Shown one piece after another: positions 14,182 to 22,318 of a DNA stretch of 55,686 bases. The DNA is taken from assembly GCA_013138975.1 (NCBI GenBank), contig WTBR01000022.1, positions 1 to 55,686 of the forward strand, read 5' to 3'. The notes beneath the pieces were generated by a model. It did no database searches. It was not told the DNA's origin and saw only the letters and a list, made by a program, of their open reading frames with translations. Every line of letters starts with the position of its first letter. The first letter of the stretch is position 1. The position numbers were made by a program, and so were the translations under genes. Source of the DNA: Bacteroidales bacterium (GTDB taxonomy: Bacteria > Bacteroidota > Bacteroidia > Bacteroidales > UBA12077).

Positions 14182-15453
14182 TTATTTGGATTTTAACGAT
14201 ATCACTTTTGCTATACCATCCTGACAAACGGGACAAAAACCTTTGGCTTCGTTCGTTTTCATTCTGCAATCAATATAAGGACTATACATTCCTTTATTCA
14301 CATAACCTCCCCCCTCGTATACCCCAATTGTTTTTTTGTATTGTTCTTCTCGTGGAGTAGGTATAGGTGTTTCAACATTCATTAAAGATTTCCATTTCAA
14401 ATCGAAATTTACTAATGTTGTAAGGTTTGGTTGCCATGGCTCTATTCCTAAATTAAAGAAATCATTGTATGCTGTTGATGAATTATAATATTCGTCGCCT
14501 AAACCTCCAAGTGAATGTCCTAGTTCATGAATAAATACCTCATTTGATAAAGCATGATCGACACTTGAAATACAATAATGATTATATATTCCACCACCTC
14601 CATATTTCTCCGAATTTACCAGAATACAAATATCATCATATGGAACAACAGAAGCAGCATCTCTAACCGCAGTAAAATCTTCTGTTGTTAAATAACGTTC
14701 GCTTCCAAAAGTATAGAAATTGCTATTAAGCACTGTATTCTTAAATATACTATCTCCCGGGATATCTGTTCCTGATTCTAAAGATGCTGATTTTACCAAC
14801 CAAATATTAAATTTTTCTTTCTGTGAAGTATAAGGTTCAAAAGAAAACATGTAATCAATAAATCTTTGAGCATCAATTTCAAACTTATCCATTTCTTCCA
14901 ATGTATACCCTTCGGCCAAAAACACCAAATCTACTTTTGTTGCGGGATCACCATTATCAATAATTTTAGTATATGAATGCTGAGTTAATTCTGTATTTAA
15001 AACATATTCATTAGGATCGATTTCATACTTAAAAAGCTCTTTAAAATTTCCTTCCCATGCTCTACTATAAATTTTTATTATTGCTTTATTTTTAGGTAAA
15101 GGAAACAATACTGATTGTGAAAATTCTCTGTAAACAGAATCGGCTTCTAAAGTAGTTTGCCACTCTTCAAACAAAGTACAGAAACTTTGTGAGTAAATTA
15201 TACGTTCTGATTTTTGATCAATAATTTCAAACTTATACTCTCCATAATTTAGTTTTTCGGTTAAACTTGTTTTTGATCCTCCCCAAAAAGGTTCTTTCGT
15301 TATTTTCTCAAGTTTAATCTCTTCGTTTTCGGCATTACCATAAAAAATAAAATCAACACGCATTGATTGATCATCAAAAAACTGCTCATATCCAGCCTCT
15401 TCGGTACATGAAAAACATATAACAATCAATGATAAAAATAATAAAGCTCTCAT
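14182..15453 (-). CDS. M64-family metallopeptidase lipoprotein
   Basis: This 423-aa protein begins with a lipoprotein signal (MRALLFLSLIVICFSC, lipobox Cys16). An N-terminal beta-rich domain precedes a catalytic region starting at DPATKVDLVFLAEGYTLEEM, the typical opening of M64 peptidases. The zinc motif is complete: HELGHSLGGLGDEY at 309-322, with His309, Glu310, His313 and Asp320. The C-terminus has a Cys cluster (DCRMKTNEAKGFCPVCQDGI). M64 includes the Clostridium IgA protease, but most Bacteroidota members have unknown targets. It is probably exported to the periplasm or outer membrane. It stands alone, convergent with the DUF6249-like gene. Confidence 0.88.
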   Translation of the reverse strand: MRALLFLSLIVICFSCTEEAGYEQFFDDQSMRVDFIFYGNAENEEIKLEKITKEPFWGGSKTSLTEKLNYGEYKFEIIDQKSERIIYSQSFCTLFEEWQTTLEADSVYREFSQSVLFPLPKNKAIIKIYSRAWEGNFKELFKYEIDPNEYVLNTELTQHSYTKIIDNGDPATKVDLVFLAEGYTLEEMDKFEIDAQRFIDYMFSFEPYTSQKEKFNIWLVKSASLESGTDIPGDSIFKNTVLNSNFYTFGSERYLTTEDFTAVRDAASVVPYDDICILVNSEKYGGGGIYNHYCISSVDHALSNEVFIHELGHSLGGLGDEYYNSSTAYNDFFNLGIEPWQPNLTTLVNFDLKWKSLMNVETPIPTPREEQYKKTIGVYEGGGYVNKGMYSPYIDCRMKTNEAKGFCPVCQDGIAKVISLKSK

Positions 15454-15515
15454 AACAATAGTTTTTATAATTTGTTAAATTTACACAATATCTTTAAATG
15501 AACATTTCTTAGACT

Positions 15516-16778
15516 ATGAATTCATCATTTGGATTAAAATTAAAGGAATTACTTATTAACTGGGGATTATCAGAACAATCTGCATCAACTACGAAATCAT
15601 TTATAATAGTTTTATTAGTAATAATCCTGGCTTTTCTATCTTATTTAATAACAAGAAAAGTAGTTTTCAAGATTATTAACAATTTGGTTAAAAAAACTAA
15701 AACTCATCTTGATGATATAATTTTTCAAGAGAAGGTATTTAAACGTTTAGCACATTTTATACCTGCCGTAATTATCTACTATTTTGCTGAATTTGGTTTA
15801 ACTGAATATTCCATTATTGCATCCTTTATTATTAAAGTCGCATATATTTATATGATTTTTGTTGGAATACGAACTCTTGATGCTGTTATAAGTGCTTTAC
15901 ATTCGGCCTACGAAACACTTGCTATTTCAAGGCATAGACCAATAAAAGGTTATGTTCAAAGTATTAAAATTATATTTTATGCTTTTGGAGTTATTTTGAT
16001 TTTATCGGTAATATTAAATAAATCACCCGGCACATTATTGGCTAGTTTAGGTGCTATTGCTGCCATATTAATTTTAGTTTTTAAAGATACTATATTAGGT
16101 TTTGTATCGGGAATTCAACTTTCGGCTAATCAAATGGTAAAACCCGGCGACTGGATTACGATGCCCAGTAGAAAAGCCGATGGAACAGTAATGGAAATTA
16201 CTTTAAATACAGTTAAAATTGAAAATTTTGATAAAACAATTATTACTATACCAACTTATGCTTTAATTTCAGAATCGTTTCAAAACTGGGAAGGAATGGA
16301 GAGTTCGAAAGGGCGAAGAATTAAACGATCACTATTTATTGATATTAAAACAGTTAAGTTTTGTGATGACAATATGCTAAATCGCTTTAAGAAGATAAGA
16401 TTAATTCAGGAATATATTGAAAATAAGCAAAAAGAGATTGCGAAACATAATATCGAAAAAGGTGTTGAAGATGACAAGGCGAGTAGAAGAAACCTAACTA
16501 ATTTAGGAATTTTTAGGATATATATTGAGAAGTATCTGGAAAATCAACCTAATATCTATCCAAACAAACTACCATATACAACAATGGTTCGGCATCTTGA
16601 GCCAACTGAAAAAGGTATTCCAATTCAAATTTATGCATTTAGTAAAATTCAAGAGTGGGTAGGATATGAAAAAGTACAAGCTGATATTTTTGATCATATT
16701 ATGGCAGCGGTACCTGAATTTGAGTTAAGTATTTTTCAAAATCCTAGCGGAGATGATTTTAAGAGATTGGCTAATTAG
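15516..16778 (+). CDS. Mechanosensitive ion channel, YbdG-like MscS family
   Basis: This 420-aa protein has about five membrane spans in the first 190 residues, ending in the pore helix (LLASLGAIAAILILVFKDTI, then LGFVSGIQLSANQMVKPGDW). The MscS beta domain follows (GTVMEITLNTVKIENFDKTI, then IPTYALISESFQNW). The length and the insertion in the C-terminal domain match the YbdG/large MscS subgroup (about 415 aa) better than the 286-aa MscS. It would open on membrane tension during osmotic downshock. It is followed after 30 bp by a histidine kinase gene on the same strand, which may be co-transcribed. Confidence 0.88.
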   Translation: MNSSFGLKLKELLINWGLSEQSASTTKSFIIVLLVIILAFLSYLITRKVVFKIINNLVKKTKTHLDDIIFQEKVFKRLAHFIPAVIIYYFAEFGLTEYSIIASFIIKVAYIYMIFVGIRTLDAVISALHSAYETLAISRHRPIKGYVQSIKIIFYAFGVILILSVILNKSPGTLLASLGAIAAILILVFKDTILGFVSGIQLSANQMVKPGDWITMPSRKADGTVMEITLNTVKIENFDKTIITIPTYALISESFQNWEGMESSKGRRIKRSLFIDIKTVKFCDDNMLNRFKKIRLIQEYIENKQKEIAKHNIEKGVEDDKASRRNLTNLGIFRIYIEKYLENQPNIYPNKLPYTTMVRHLEPTEKGIPIQIYAFSKIQEWVGYEKVQADIFDHIMAAVPEFELSIFQNPSGDDFKRLAN

Positions 16779-16808
16779 ATTATTATATGAGGTATTAATA
16801 ATTCATAC

Positions 16809-18029
16809 ATGACAAACCAAGAATCGAAATTAGTTAATCCATCTATTACATCTGAAATAATTGATTTAGAATCAAAAGTTAATTTACAAACTGATAAGTC
16901 TGAAATCAATAATCTATTAAACGAATCTCAAAAAGAAAACACCATACTAACCGATAAAATTGAGAATCTTGAGAAAGCTCAGGATATAATTTTTGATCAA
17001 TTTAAAACACTAGAATTTCAAAGACTGAATTTAGAAAAACAGCAAAAAAAATTAGAAGAAGCTAGCGATAAATTCAGAGGACGTACCATAGATTTATTCG
17101 GCAAAATGGTTGATCTGAAAAAAGCTAAAAAAACAATCAGCTTACAAAACGAAAAATTAGAAAATCAGCAAGTTGAAATTGAAACCCATCAGCTTTTATT
17201 AGAAAAATCTAATCAAAAGTTCAGAAAAAGAACTATTGAACTTTTTGGAAAAATAATTGATCTTAAAAAGGCTAAGAATACAATTAGTCTACAAAATGAA
17301 GAACTAGAAACTCACCGGGAACAACTTAAAGCCTTAAATGCCAGTAAAGATAAGTTTTTCTCAATTATTGCACACGACTTACGTAACCCAATTGCAGGTT
17401 TTCTTAATTTAACAGAAATATTAAGCAACAATTTCAAAGTTTTTTCAGAAAGTGAAAGCAAAGACTTTATTGGTGTTATGAATCAAGCATCAATACAATT
17501 ATACAATTTATTAGAAAACCTTTTACAATGGTCTAAATCACAAATAAATAGTATAAGTATTAAGCCTAAATATATATCAGTTAAGAAAATGGTAGAAAAT
17601 ACAATTGATACGTTAATGGTAAATATTGAAAATAAAAGCTTAAAAATATATTTTAATATTGATGAGAAATTAGTTGCTTTTGTCGACGAAAACATGATTA
17701 CAACAGTAATAAGAAACCTTATTAGCAACGCAATAAAATTCTCACATCCTGATGGAAAAATCACCTTAAAATGTATTCAAAAAGATGATTTAATTGAAGT
17801 ATCTGTAATAGATAATGGTGTAGGAATTAAAAAAGAAGATCAGGATAAATTATTTAGAATAGATCAAAATTTAACCACATTTGGAACATCTAAAGAACGA
17901 GGAACCGGACTAGGTTTAATTTTATGTAAAGAGTTTATTGAAAAAAACGAAGGGAAAATATGGATGGAAAGTGATTTAAATAAAGGTTCTGCTTTTATGT
18001 TTACGTTACCGCGAATGGATAAAAAATAA
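16809..18029 (+). CDS. Cytoplasmic histidine kinase with duplicated coiled-coil segment
   Basis: This 406-aa kinase has no membrane span. Residues 1-180 are a long coiled coil with an internal duplication: residues 86-118 and 135-167 are close copies (KFRGRTIDLFGKMVDLKKAK against KFRKRTIELFGKIIDLKKAK), 49 residues apart or seven heptads. The HisKA domain follows with His189 in FFSIIAHDLRNPIAGF, then a complete ATPase domain: N-box VIRNLISNAIKFSHPDG, VIDNGVGI, and GTGLGLILCKEFI. Its input is unclear; the coiled coil may read a partner. No response regulator is adjacent. It lies between the MscS gene and a second, TPR-type kinase. Confidence 0.9.
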   Translation: MTNQESKLVNPSITSEIIDLESKVNLQTDKSEINNLLNESQKENTILTDKIENLEKAQDIIFDQFKTLEFQRLNLEKQQKKLEEASDKFRGRTIDLFGKMVDLKKAKKTISLQNEKLENQQVEIETHQLLLEKSNQKFRKRTIELFGKIIDLKKAKNTISLQNEELETHREQLKALNASKDKFFSIIAHDLRNPIAGFLNLTEILSNNFKVFSESESKDFIGVMNQASIQLYNLLENLLQWSKSQINSISIKPKYISVKKMVENTIDTLMVNIENKSLKIYFNIDEKLVAFVDENMITTVIRNLISNAIKFSHPDGKITLKCIQKDDLIEVSVIDNGVGIKKEDQDKLFRIDQNLTTFGTSKERGTGLGLILCKEFIEKNEGKIWMESDLNKGSAFMFTLPRMDKK

Positions 18030-18096
18030 ACTAACTTTTTTAAAAGAAATTCGTATCTTAATATTTTAATTAGATTTCATTGGATAATACTATAAA

Positions 18097-19893
18097 ATGA
18101 TCAAAAGAATAAAATTACTGCTCACTTTTTTCTTTATAATTACAAGCGTAATTGCATCAGCCAGTATAACAAAAATAGATAGTTTATTAAATATCCTCGA
18201 AAATAACGATGGTATTAAAAGAATGGATATTTTACATCAAATTACTGATGAATATATGAATAGCTCCTATGAGGATGCAATAAAATATGCAAATGAACTT
18301 CTATCCTTAGCAGAAGAAAAAGAACATTTAAAATACATTGATTTAGCAAGCTCCTATTTAGGTGAAGCATATTTTTATTTAGATGAGATAGAAAAATCCA
18401 TTGAGTTTTTTGAACTTTTCTTAGAAATCAATAAGAAACAAAATGATATTGATGGCATAGGATCAGCTTATAACAACCTAGGAATTGTATATAGATATAT
18501 TGAGAAACATGAAACTGCTATTCAATATTATTTAGAAAGTTTAAGTATTAAAGAGAAATTAAAAGATTCAGCTGGAATAAGTAGTACTCAAAACAATATT
18601 GGCGTTTTGTATTTTCATATGCAAAATTATAATAAGGCTCTTGATTTTTACACAAGATCATATGAACTTGAAGAGAAATTAAATAATAAGTCTGGAATTG
18701 CTACTTCCTTATTAAATATTGGAGAAATTCACAGTTACCTTAACAATTATAATGAAGCATTAAGTTGTTTCAATAGAAGCATTAATATTTGCGAAAAAAT
18801 TGATGATAAAAATACTTTAGAAGGCAATTATAAATGTCTTTTCGAAATGTACAAACGTAAAATTGATTTTCAAAAAGCACTATATTACAACGAATTATAC
18901 ACTAAACTTAGAAATGACAGATTAAATCAAGAAACAAAAAATGAAATTGCAGAATTAGAAGTGCAATATGAAACAAAGAAAAAAGAAAAGGAAATTGAAT
19001 TACTAAATAAAGAAAATAAGCTGGGAAAAACCATTATTATTATTCTTGTTATATCATCATTGGCATTTATATTCCTACTGATTTTATTGTACAAACAAGG
19101 AAGTGCCAAAATGAAAGCTCTTGATTTATTATCGGTTAGAAATAATAAAATAACAGAACAAAGCAAAACACTTGAAAAGTTAAATAACACAAAAGATAAA
19201 TTTTTCTCTTTAATTTCTCACGATTTAAAGGGGGCGATTGGAGGGTTTCTCAGTCAAACTGATTTCCTGGCAGAAGATTTTAATTGTCTCTCGCCTGAAG
19301 ATACGCATGAGTTAATAATAAGGCTGAAACAATCGTCGAAACAGCTCTATGAATTGCTTGAAAATCTTCTTGAATGGTCACAAACACAAACCAAAAGCAT
19401 TAAAATTAATCCTGAAAAATTCAATTTAAAAATTCTCGTTGATTCCATTTTGTCGATGTATAAGGAATTGTTAGATGATAAGATAATTGTTTCAATAGTT
19501 AAAATCGAACCTGATATTAATGTTTTTGCTGATTTAAATATGATTAGCACAGTATTTAGGAACTTAATAGCGAATGCAATAAAATTCTCCTACCCGAACA
19601 GTACTTTTACGATTAAAGCAATTTTTTCAAACAATTTAATCCAAGTAGAAATAAGCGATGAAGGTGCTGGGATTTCGAAGAAAGATAGGCAGAAACTTTT
19701 TAAAATTGATCAAAGCTTTTCAAATCCCGGAACAAATAGTGAAAGTGGATCCGGTTTAGGTCTTATAATCTGCAAAGAATTTATAGAAATGAACCAAGGC
19801 AAAATTTGGATTGAAAGCAACAATACTAATCAAACCAAAGGTTCATCCTTTAAGTTTACTTTAAAACCAGCTAAAACCTTAACTAATAAATAG
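18097..19893 (+). CDS. TPR-type membrane sensor histidine kinase
   Basis: The 598-aa protein has a signal peptide (MIKRIKLLLTFFFIITSVIA), then about six periplasmic TPR units (residues 40-275), a coiled coil, one span near 310-332 (KTIIIILVISSLAFIFLLIL), a HisKA region with His375 in FFSLISHDLKGAIGGF, and a full ATPase domain (VFRNLIANAIKFSYPNS, DEGAGISKKD, SGLGLIICKEF). The H-box has Gly-Ala in place of the usual Asn-Pro, which may affect the phosphatase reaction. Its catalytic half is similar to the kinase just upstream, so the two may share a recent ancestor. It is 67 bp downstream of that kinase. Periplasmic TPRs suggest a protein or peptide partner. Confidence 0.88.
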   Translation: MIKRIKLLLTFFFIITSVIASASITKIDSLLNILENNDGIKRMDILHQITDEYMNSSYEDAIKYANELLSLAEEKEHLKYIDLASSYLGEAYFYLDEIEKSIEFFELFLEINKKQNDIDGIGSAYNNLGIVYRYIEKHETAIQYYLESLSIKEKLKDSAGISSTQNNIGVLYFHMQNYNKALDFYTRSYELEEKLNNKSGIATSLLNIGEIHSYLNNYNEALSCFNRSINICEKIDDKNTLEGNYKCLFEMYKRKIDFQKALYYNELYTKLRNDRLNQETKNEIAELEVQYETKKKEKEIELLNKENKLGKTIIIILVISSLAFIFLLILLYKQGSAKMKALDLLSVRNNKITEQSKTLEKLNNTKDKFFSLISHDLKGAIGGFLSQTDFLAEDFNCLSPEDTHELIIRLKQSSKQLYELLENLLEWSQTQTKSIKINPEKFNLKILVDSILSMYKELLDDKIIVSIVKIEPDINVFADLNMISTVFRNLIANAIKFSYPNSTFTIKAIFSNNLIQVEISDEGAGISKKDRQKLFKIDQSFSNPGTNSESGSGLGLIICKEFIEMNQGKIWIESNNTNQTKGSSFKFTLKPAKTLTNK

Positions 19894-19939
19894 TTTAAAG
19901 TTAAAGATGCAAAATTAAAAAATTAATGCTTTATACGAA

Positions 19940-20680
19940 TTAAACGATCCTTTGTTTAACAGCCTCGTAAATCAACACTGAAGCAGCAACAGAAACATTG
20001 AGTGATTCTATTTCCCCTAAAATTGGAATTTTCACCATTTTATCGGCTACTTTTAAATATTCAAGTGCAACTCCACGATCCTCTGCTCCCATTAATATTG
20101 CTGTTGGGCCGGCAAAATCAACTTTATAATAATAATCGTCGGCTTTTTCGGTAGCTGCAACAATTTGGATTCCACTTTGTTGCAAATATTTTATGGTATT
20201 TGATAAGTTCTTAACCCTACAAACCGGTATTTTAAGAAGAGCACCAGCCGATGTTTTAACAGCATCTCCAGAAATTTGAGCTGATCCTTTTTCAGGTATG
20301 ATAACTACGTCAACGTTGGCACATTCTGCTGTTCGTGTAATTGCACCAAAATTCCTTACATCTGTAACTTGATCTAAAATCACAATTAAAGGATTCTTGC
20401 CTGATTCATACAAAGAAGGTATTATATTTTCAATGTCCTGAAACTCTATAGGTGAAATAAATGCTAAAACACCTTGATGGTTTTTCATTGTAACCCTATT
20501 GATTTTCTCATTAGGTACATACTGAAATGGTATTTGCATCTCCTTAATAAGATTCATCATCTCAAAGTAAAGCTCGCCTTTTGATCCACTCTTAATCAAC
20601 AGCTTATCAATTTGTTTTCCTGCCTTTATGGCCTCAATAACTGCTCTAATACCAAAAATAAATTCCTTGTCTTCTTTCAT
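19940..20680 (-). CDS. rlmB: 23S rRNA (guanosine-2'-O-)-methyltransferase RlmB
   Basis: This 246-aa SpoU-type methyltransferase (TrmH family) has an N-terminal substrate-binding domain (FIFGIRAVIEAIKAGKQIDK) and the three SpoU motifs: motif 1 in DQVTDVRNFGAITRTAECAN, motif 2 in ILMGAEDRGVALEYLKVADK and motif 3 in IPILGEIESLNVSVAASVLI. The deep trefoil knot should form at the C-terminus. RlmB methylates G2251 in the peptidyl-transferase region of 23S rRNA. It lies 4 nt downstream of the GWxTD protein gene on the same strand. The paralogous tRNA enzymes of the family are possible but the N-terminal domain favours RlmB. Confidence 0.88.
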   Translation of the reverse strand: MKEDKEFIFGIRAVIEAIKAGKQIDKLLIKSGSKGELYFEMMNLIKEMQIPFQYVPNEKINRVTMKNHQGVLAFISPIEFQDIENIIPSLYESGKNPLIVILDQVTDVRNFGAITRTAECANVDVVIIPEKGSAQISGDAVKTSAGALLKIPVCRVKNLSNTIKYLQQSGIQIVAATEKADDYYYKVDFAGPTAILMGAEDRGVALEYLKVADKMVKIPILGEIESLNVSVAASVLIYEAVKQRIV

Positions 20681-20684
20681 TATC

Positions 20685-21983
20685 TTAATTTTGAAAATAA
20701 AAAACTTCTCCTTCGTTCCATATTTTAACCGCTTCGTCCCAACCGGTATATTTTAACTTTTCTCTATCCAGAATATAATGATTTATACTAAATGGATTTT
20801 CAATAAAATCAAATGTAAACGTTATTCCTGATCCTATTCCCGCTGAATTATATATCCATTTTTCTTCAATTCCCGATTTAAATAAGTAATCAGGCATTCC
20901 GTAAATAATATAAATCATTCCTCGATCTGTTTGCCATCCTTCTTTATAAGAAGTAAAATACTTATTTGCAAACATAACTCTATTATAAAATATAATAAGT
21001 AATTCTCGCGATTTATCTACATTTTTTGCTTTATTAAGCCAAAAATCATCAACAGCTAGTTTGGTGTATTTTCCTAAAGAGTCTTTATCTCCCTCTATTT
21101 CAATAGAATCTAAATAAACCAAAGGTTTTATAAGTTCATCGGGGGTTCTTACAATAGGAAATCCCTTACCAAAATTATATAAAGCAAATCCTGCTGTGTT
21201 AATTATTTGATTTTCATTTGTATTATTCTTAGTGGTAAAATAATAAACTCCTTCACTTTGAAAATTTGTATAATTAATTGAATCAAGATAACATACCCAA
21301 TTCGTGTCAGCAATTTCAAAATCCGTGCTTATGGTATCAATTGTATATGGTGGTTGAGGAGTTTTAAAATTATTTGAATAATAGAATACATTTAATGAAT
21401 CCAAATTGTATTTATAATGCTTTATTCCAAATAACACTGTTTCATTCACCAATGAATTAATTTTTAAGGATTTATTATTTTTATTAAAAACCTGAAAATC
21501 TTGTTCATTATAATCATTTGTTCTTTCTATTCTTCGATAAGAATACTGTGTACTTTTTCTTTTAAGGTCGGTTGTTATAATCTCTAAAAGATATTTATTA
21601 TTAACTTCTGTTCTTACAGGTATATTGAATGTATGATAAAGCTTATTAGTACTCTTTTCAAATTTAAAGCTTGTTGTTGAACTGTCAACCAAATTTTGTT
21701 TATTGTTTAAATCGTATAAATTATAAATTACTTTAACTTCTGCTTGCAAGGTTTTTCTCGAATTGGCTTGGTTATACAATAGCTCTTTAGTAAATATCCG
21801 TAAAACAATTATTGAACTTGTATCTGTATTATTGTAAACTTTAATTTCGGGATGAATTGATGAACTAGCAGGATCGTATATTCGTTCTAAATTTCTGGGT
21901 GCTACTGTTCTTTTTGAAACTTTGCAAGAAAAAACGAATACAGAAAGTAGAATTACAATTAAATATTTTATATAATTTATCAT
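20685..21983 (-). CDS. GWxTD-domain lipoprotein
   Basis: The start at 21983 gives a lipoprotein signal MINYIKYLIVILLSVFVFSC with Cys20 as lipidated residue; an in-frame upstream ATG at 22037 would bury it. The 432-aa protein has a beta-rich N-terminal region and a C-terminal GWxTD domain (FTSYKEGWQTDRGMIYIIYG). This domain of unknown function is widespread in Bacteroidota and related phyla. It is probably exported and attached to a membrane. It is coupled to rlmB by a 4-nt spacer. Confidence 0.85.
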   Translation of the reverse strand: MINYIKYLIVILLSVFVFSCKVSKRTVAPRNLERIYDPASSSIHPEIKVYNNTDTSSIIVLRIFTKELLYNQANSRKTLQAEVKVIYNLYDLNNKQNLVDSSTTSFKFEKSTNKLYHTFNIPVRTEVNNKYLLEIITTDLKRKSTQYSYRRIERTNDYNEQDFQVFNKNNKSLKINSLVNETVLFGIKHYKYNLDSLNVFYYSNNFKTPQPPYTIDTISTDFEIADTNWVCYLDSINYTNFQSEGVYYFTTKNNTNENQIINTAGFALYNFGKGFPIVRTPDELIKPLVYLDSIEIEGDKDSLGKYTKLAVDDFWLNKAKNVDKSRELLIIFYNRVMFANKYFTSYKEGWQTDRGMIYIIYGMPDYLFKSGIEEKWIYNSAGIGSGITFTFDFIENPFSINHYILDREKLKYTGWDEAVKIWNEGEVFYFQN

Positions 21984-22012
21984 CCTAATAGACTCTGATT
22001 CTGAATTATAAC

Positions 22013-22305
22013 CTAATATCCGCATATAAATTTTCATTCATTTAAATATTAAGTAATTAGTCTTTGCAAGAAAACGCCAAATACTGCGTTACTCTTGTGT
22101 TGAAAACAGTCGCTTACAAAAGTAAACTCCTTGGTTTTCAACACTTCGAAAGCCTTGTCTTTGACGTTTTCTTATCAAAGACTTGAACAAGGCTGTTTTC
22201 TTGCAGACACTAATTAGCCGTGGCACGGTTAACTAATATAGATGACTTAAAATTATAATCAAATGCTGATTATTAACAAATCCGTGCTGCGCTTTGCGGA
22301 TTTAA
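22013..22305. repeat. Dispersed non-coding repeat, copy 1 (interrupted)
   Basis: CTAATATCCGCA, then AAATTTTCATTCATTTA, GTAATTAG, CCGTG-CACGGTTAACTAAT, AAATTATAATCAAATGCTGA match 29464-29596 in the same order and strand. Copy 1 carries an extra 150-bp element between GTAATTAG and CCGTG. The whole gap 21984-22318 between the GWxTD gene and the ABC-F gene is taken up by it, and no gene is present. Confidence 0.75.
22061..22210. mobile_element. 150-bp MITE-like structured insertion with 7-bp direct repeats
   Basis: It is flanked by TAATTAG at 22054-22060 and 22211-22217, which the uninterrupted copy at 29464-29596 has only once; this is what a target-site duplication looks like. Ends are imperfect inverted repeats (GTCTTTGCAAGAAAACGCC against GTCTGCAAGAAAACAGCC). 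Inside are GTGTTGAAAAC/GTTTTCAACAC and GTCTTTGA/TCAAAGAC hairpins. It codes for nothing, so it would move only by an enzyme made elsewhere. Confidence 0.65.
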
Positions 22306-22318
22306 GGTATAAATATAA

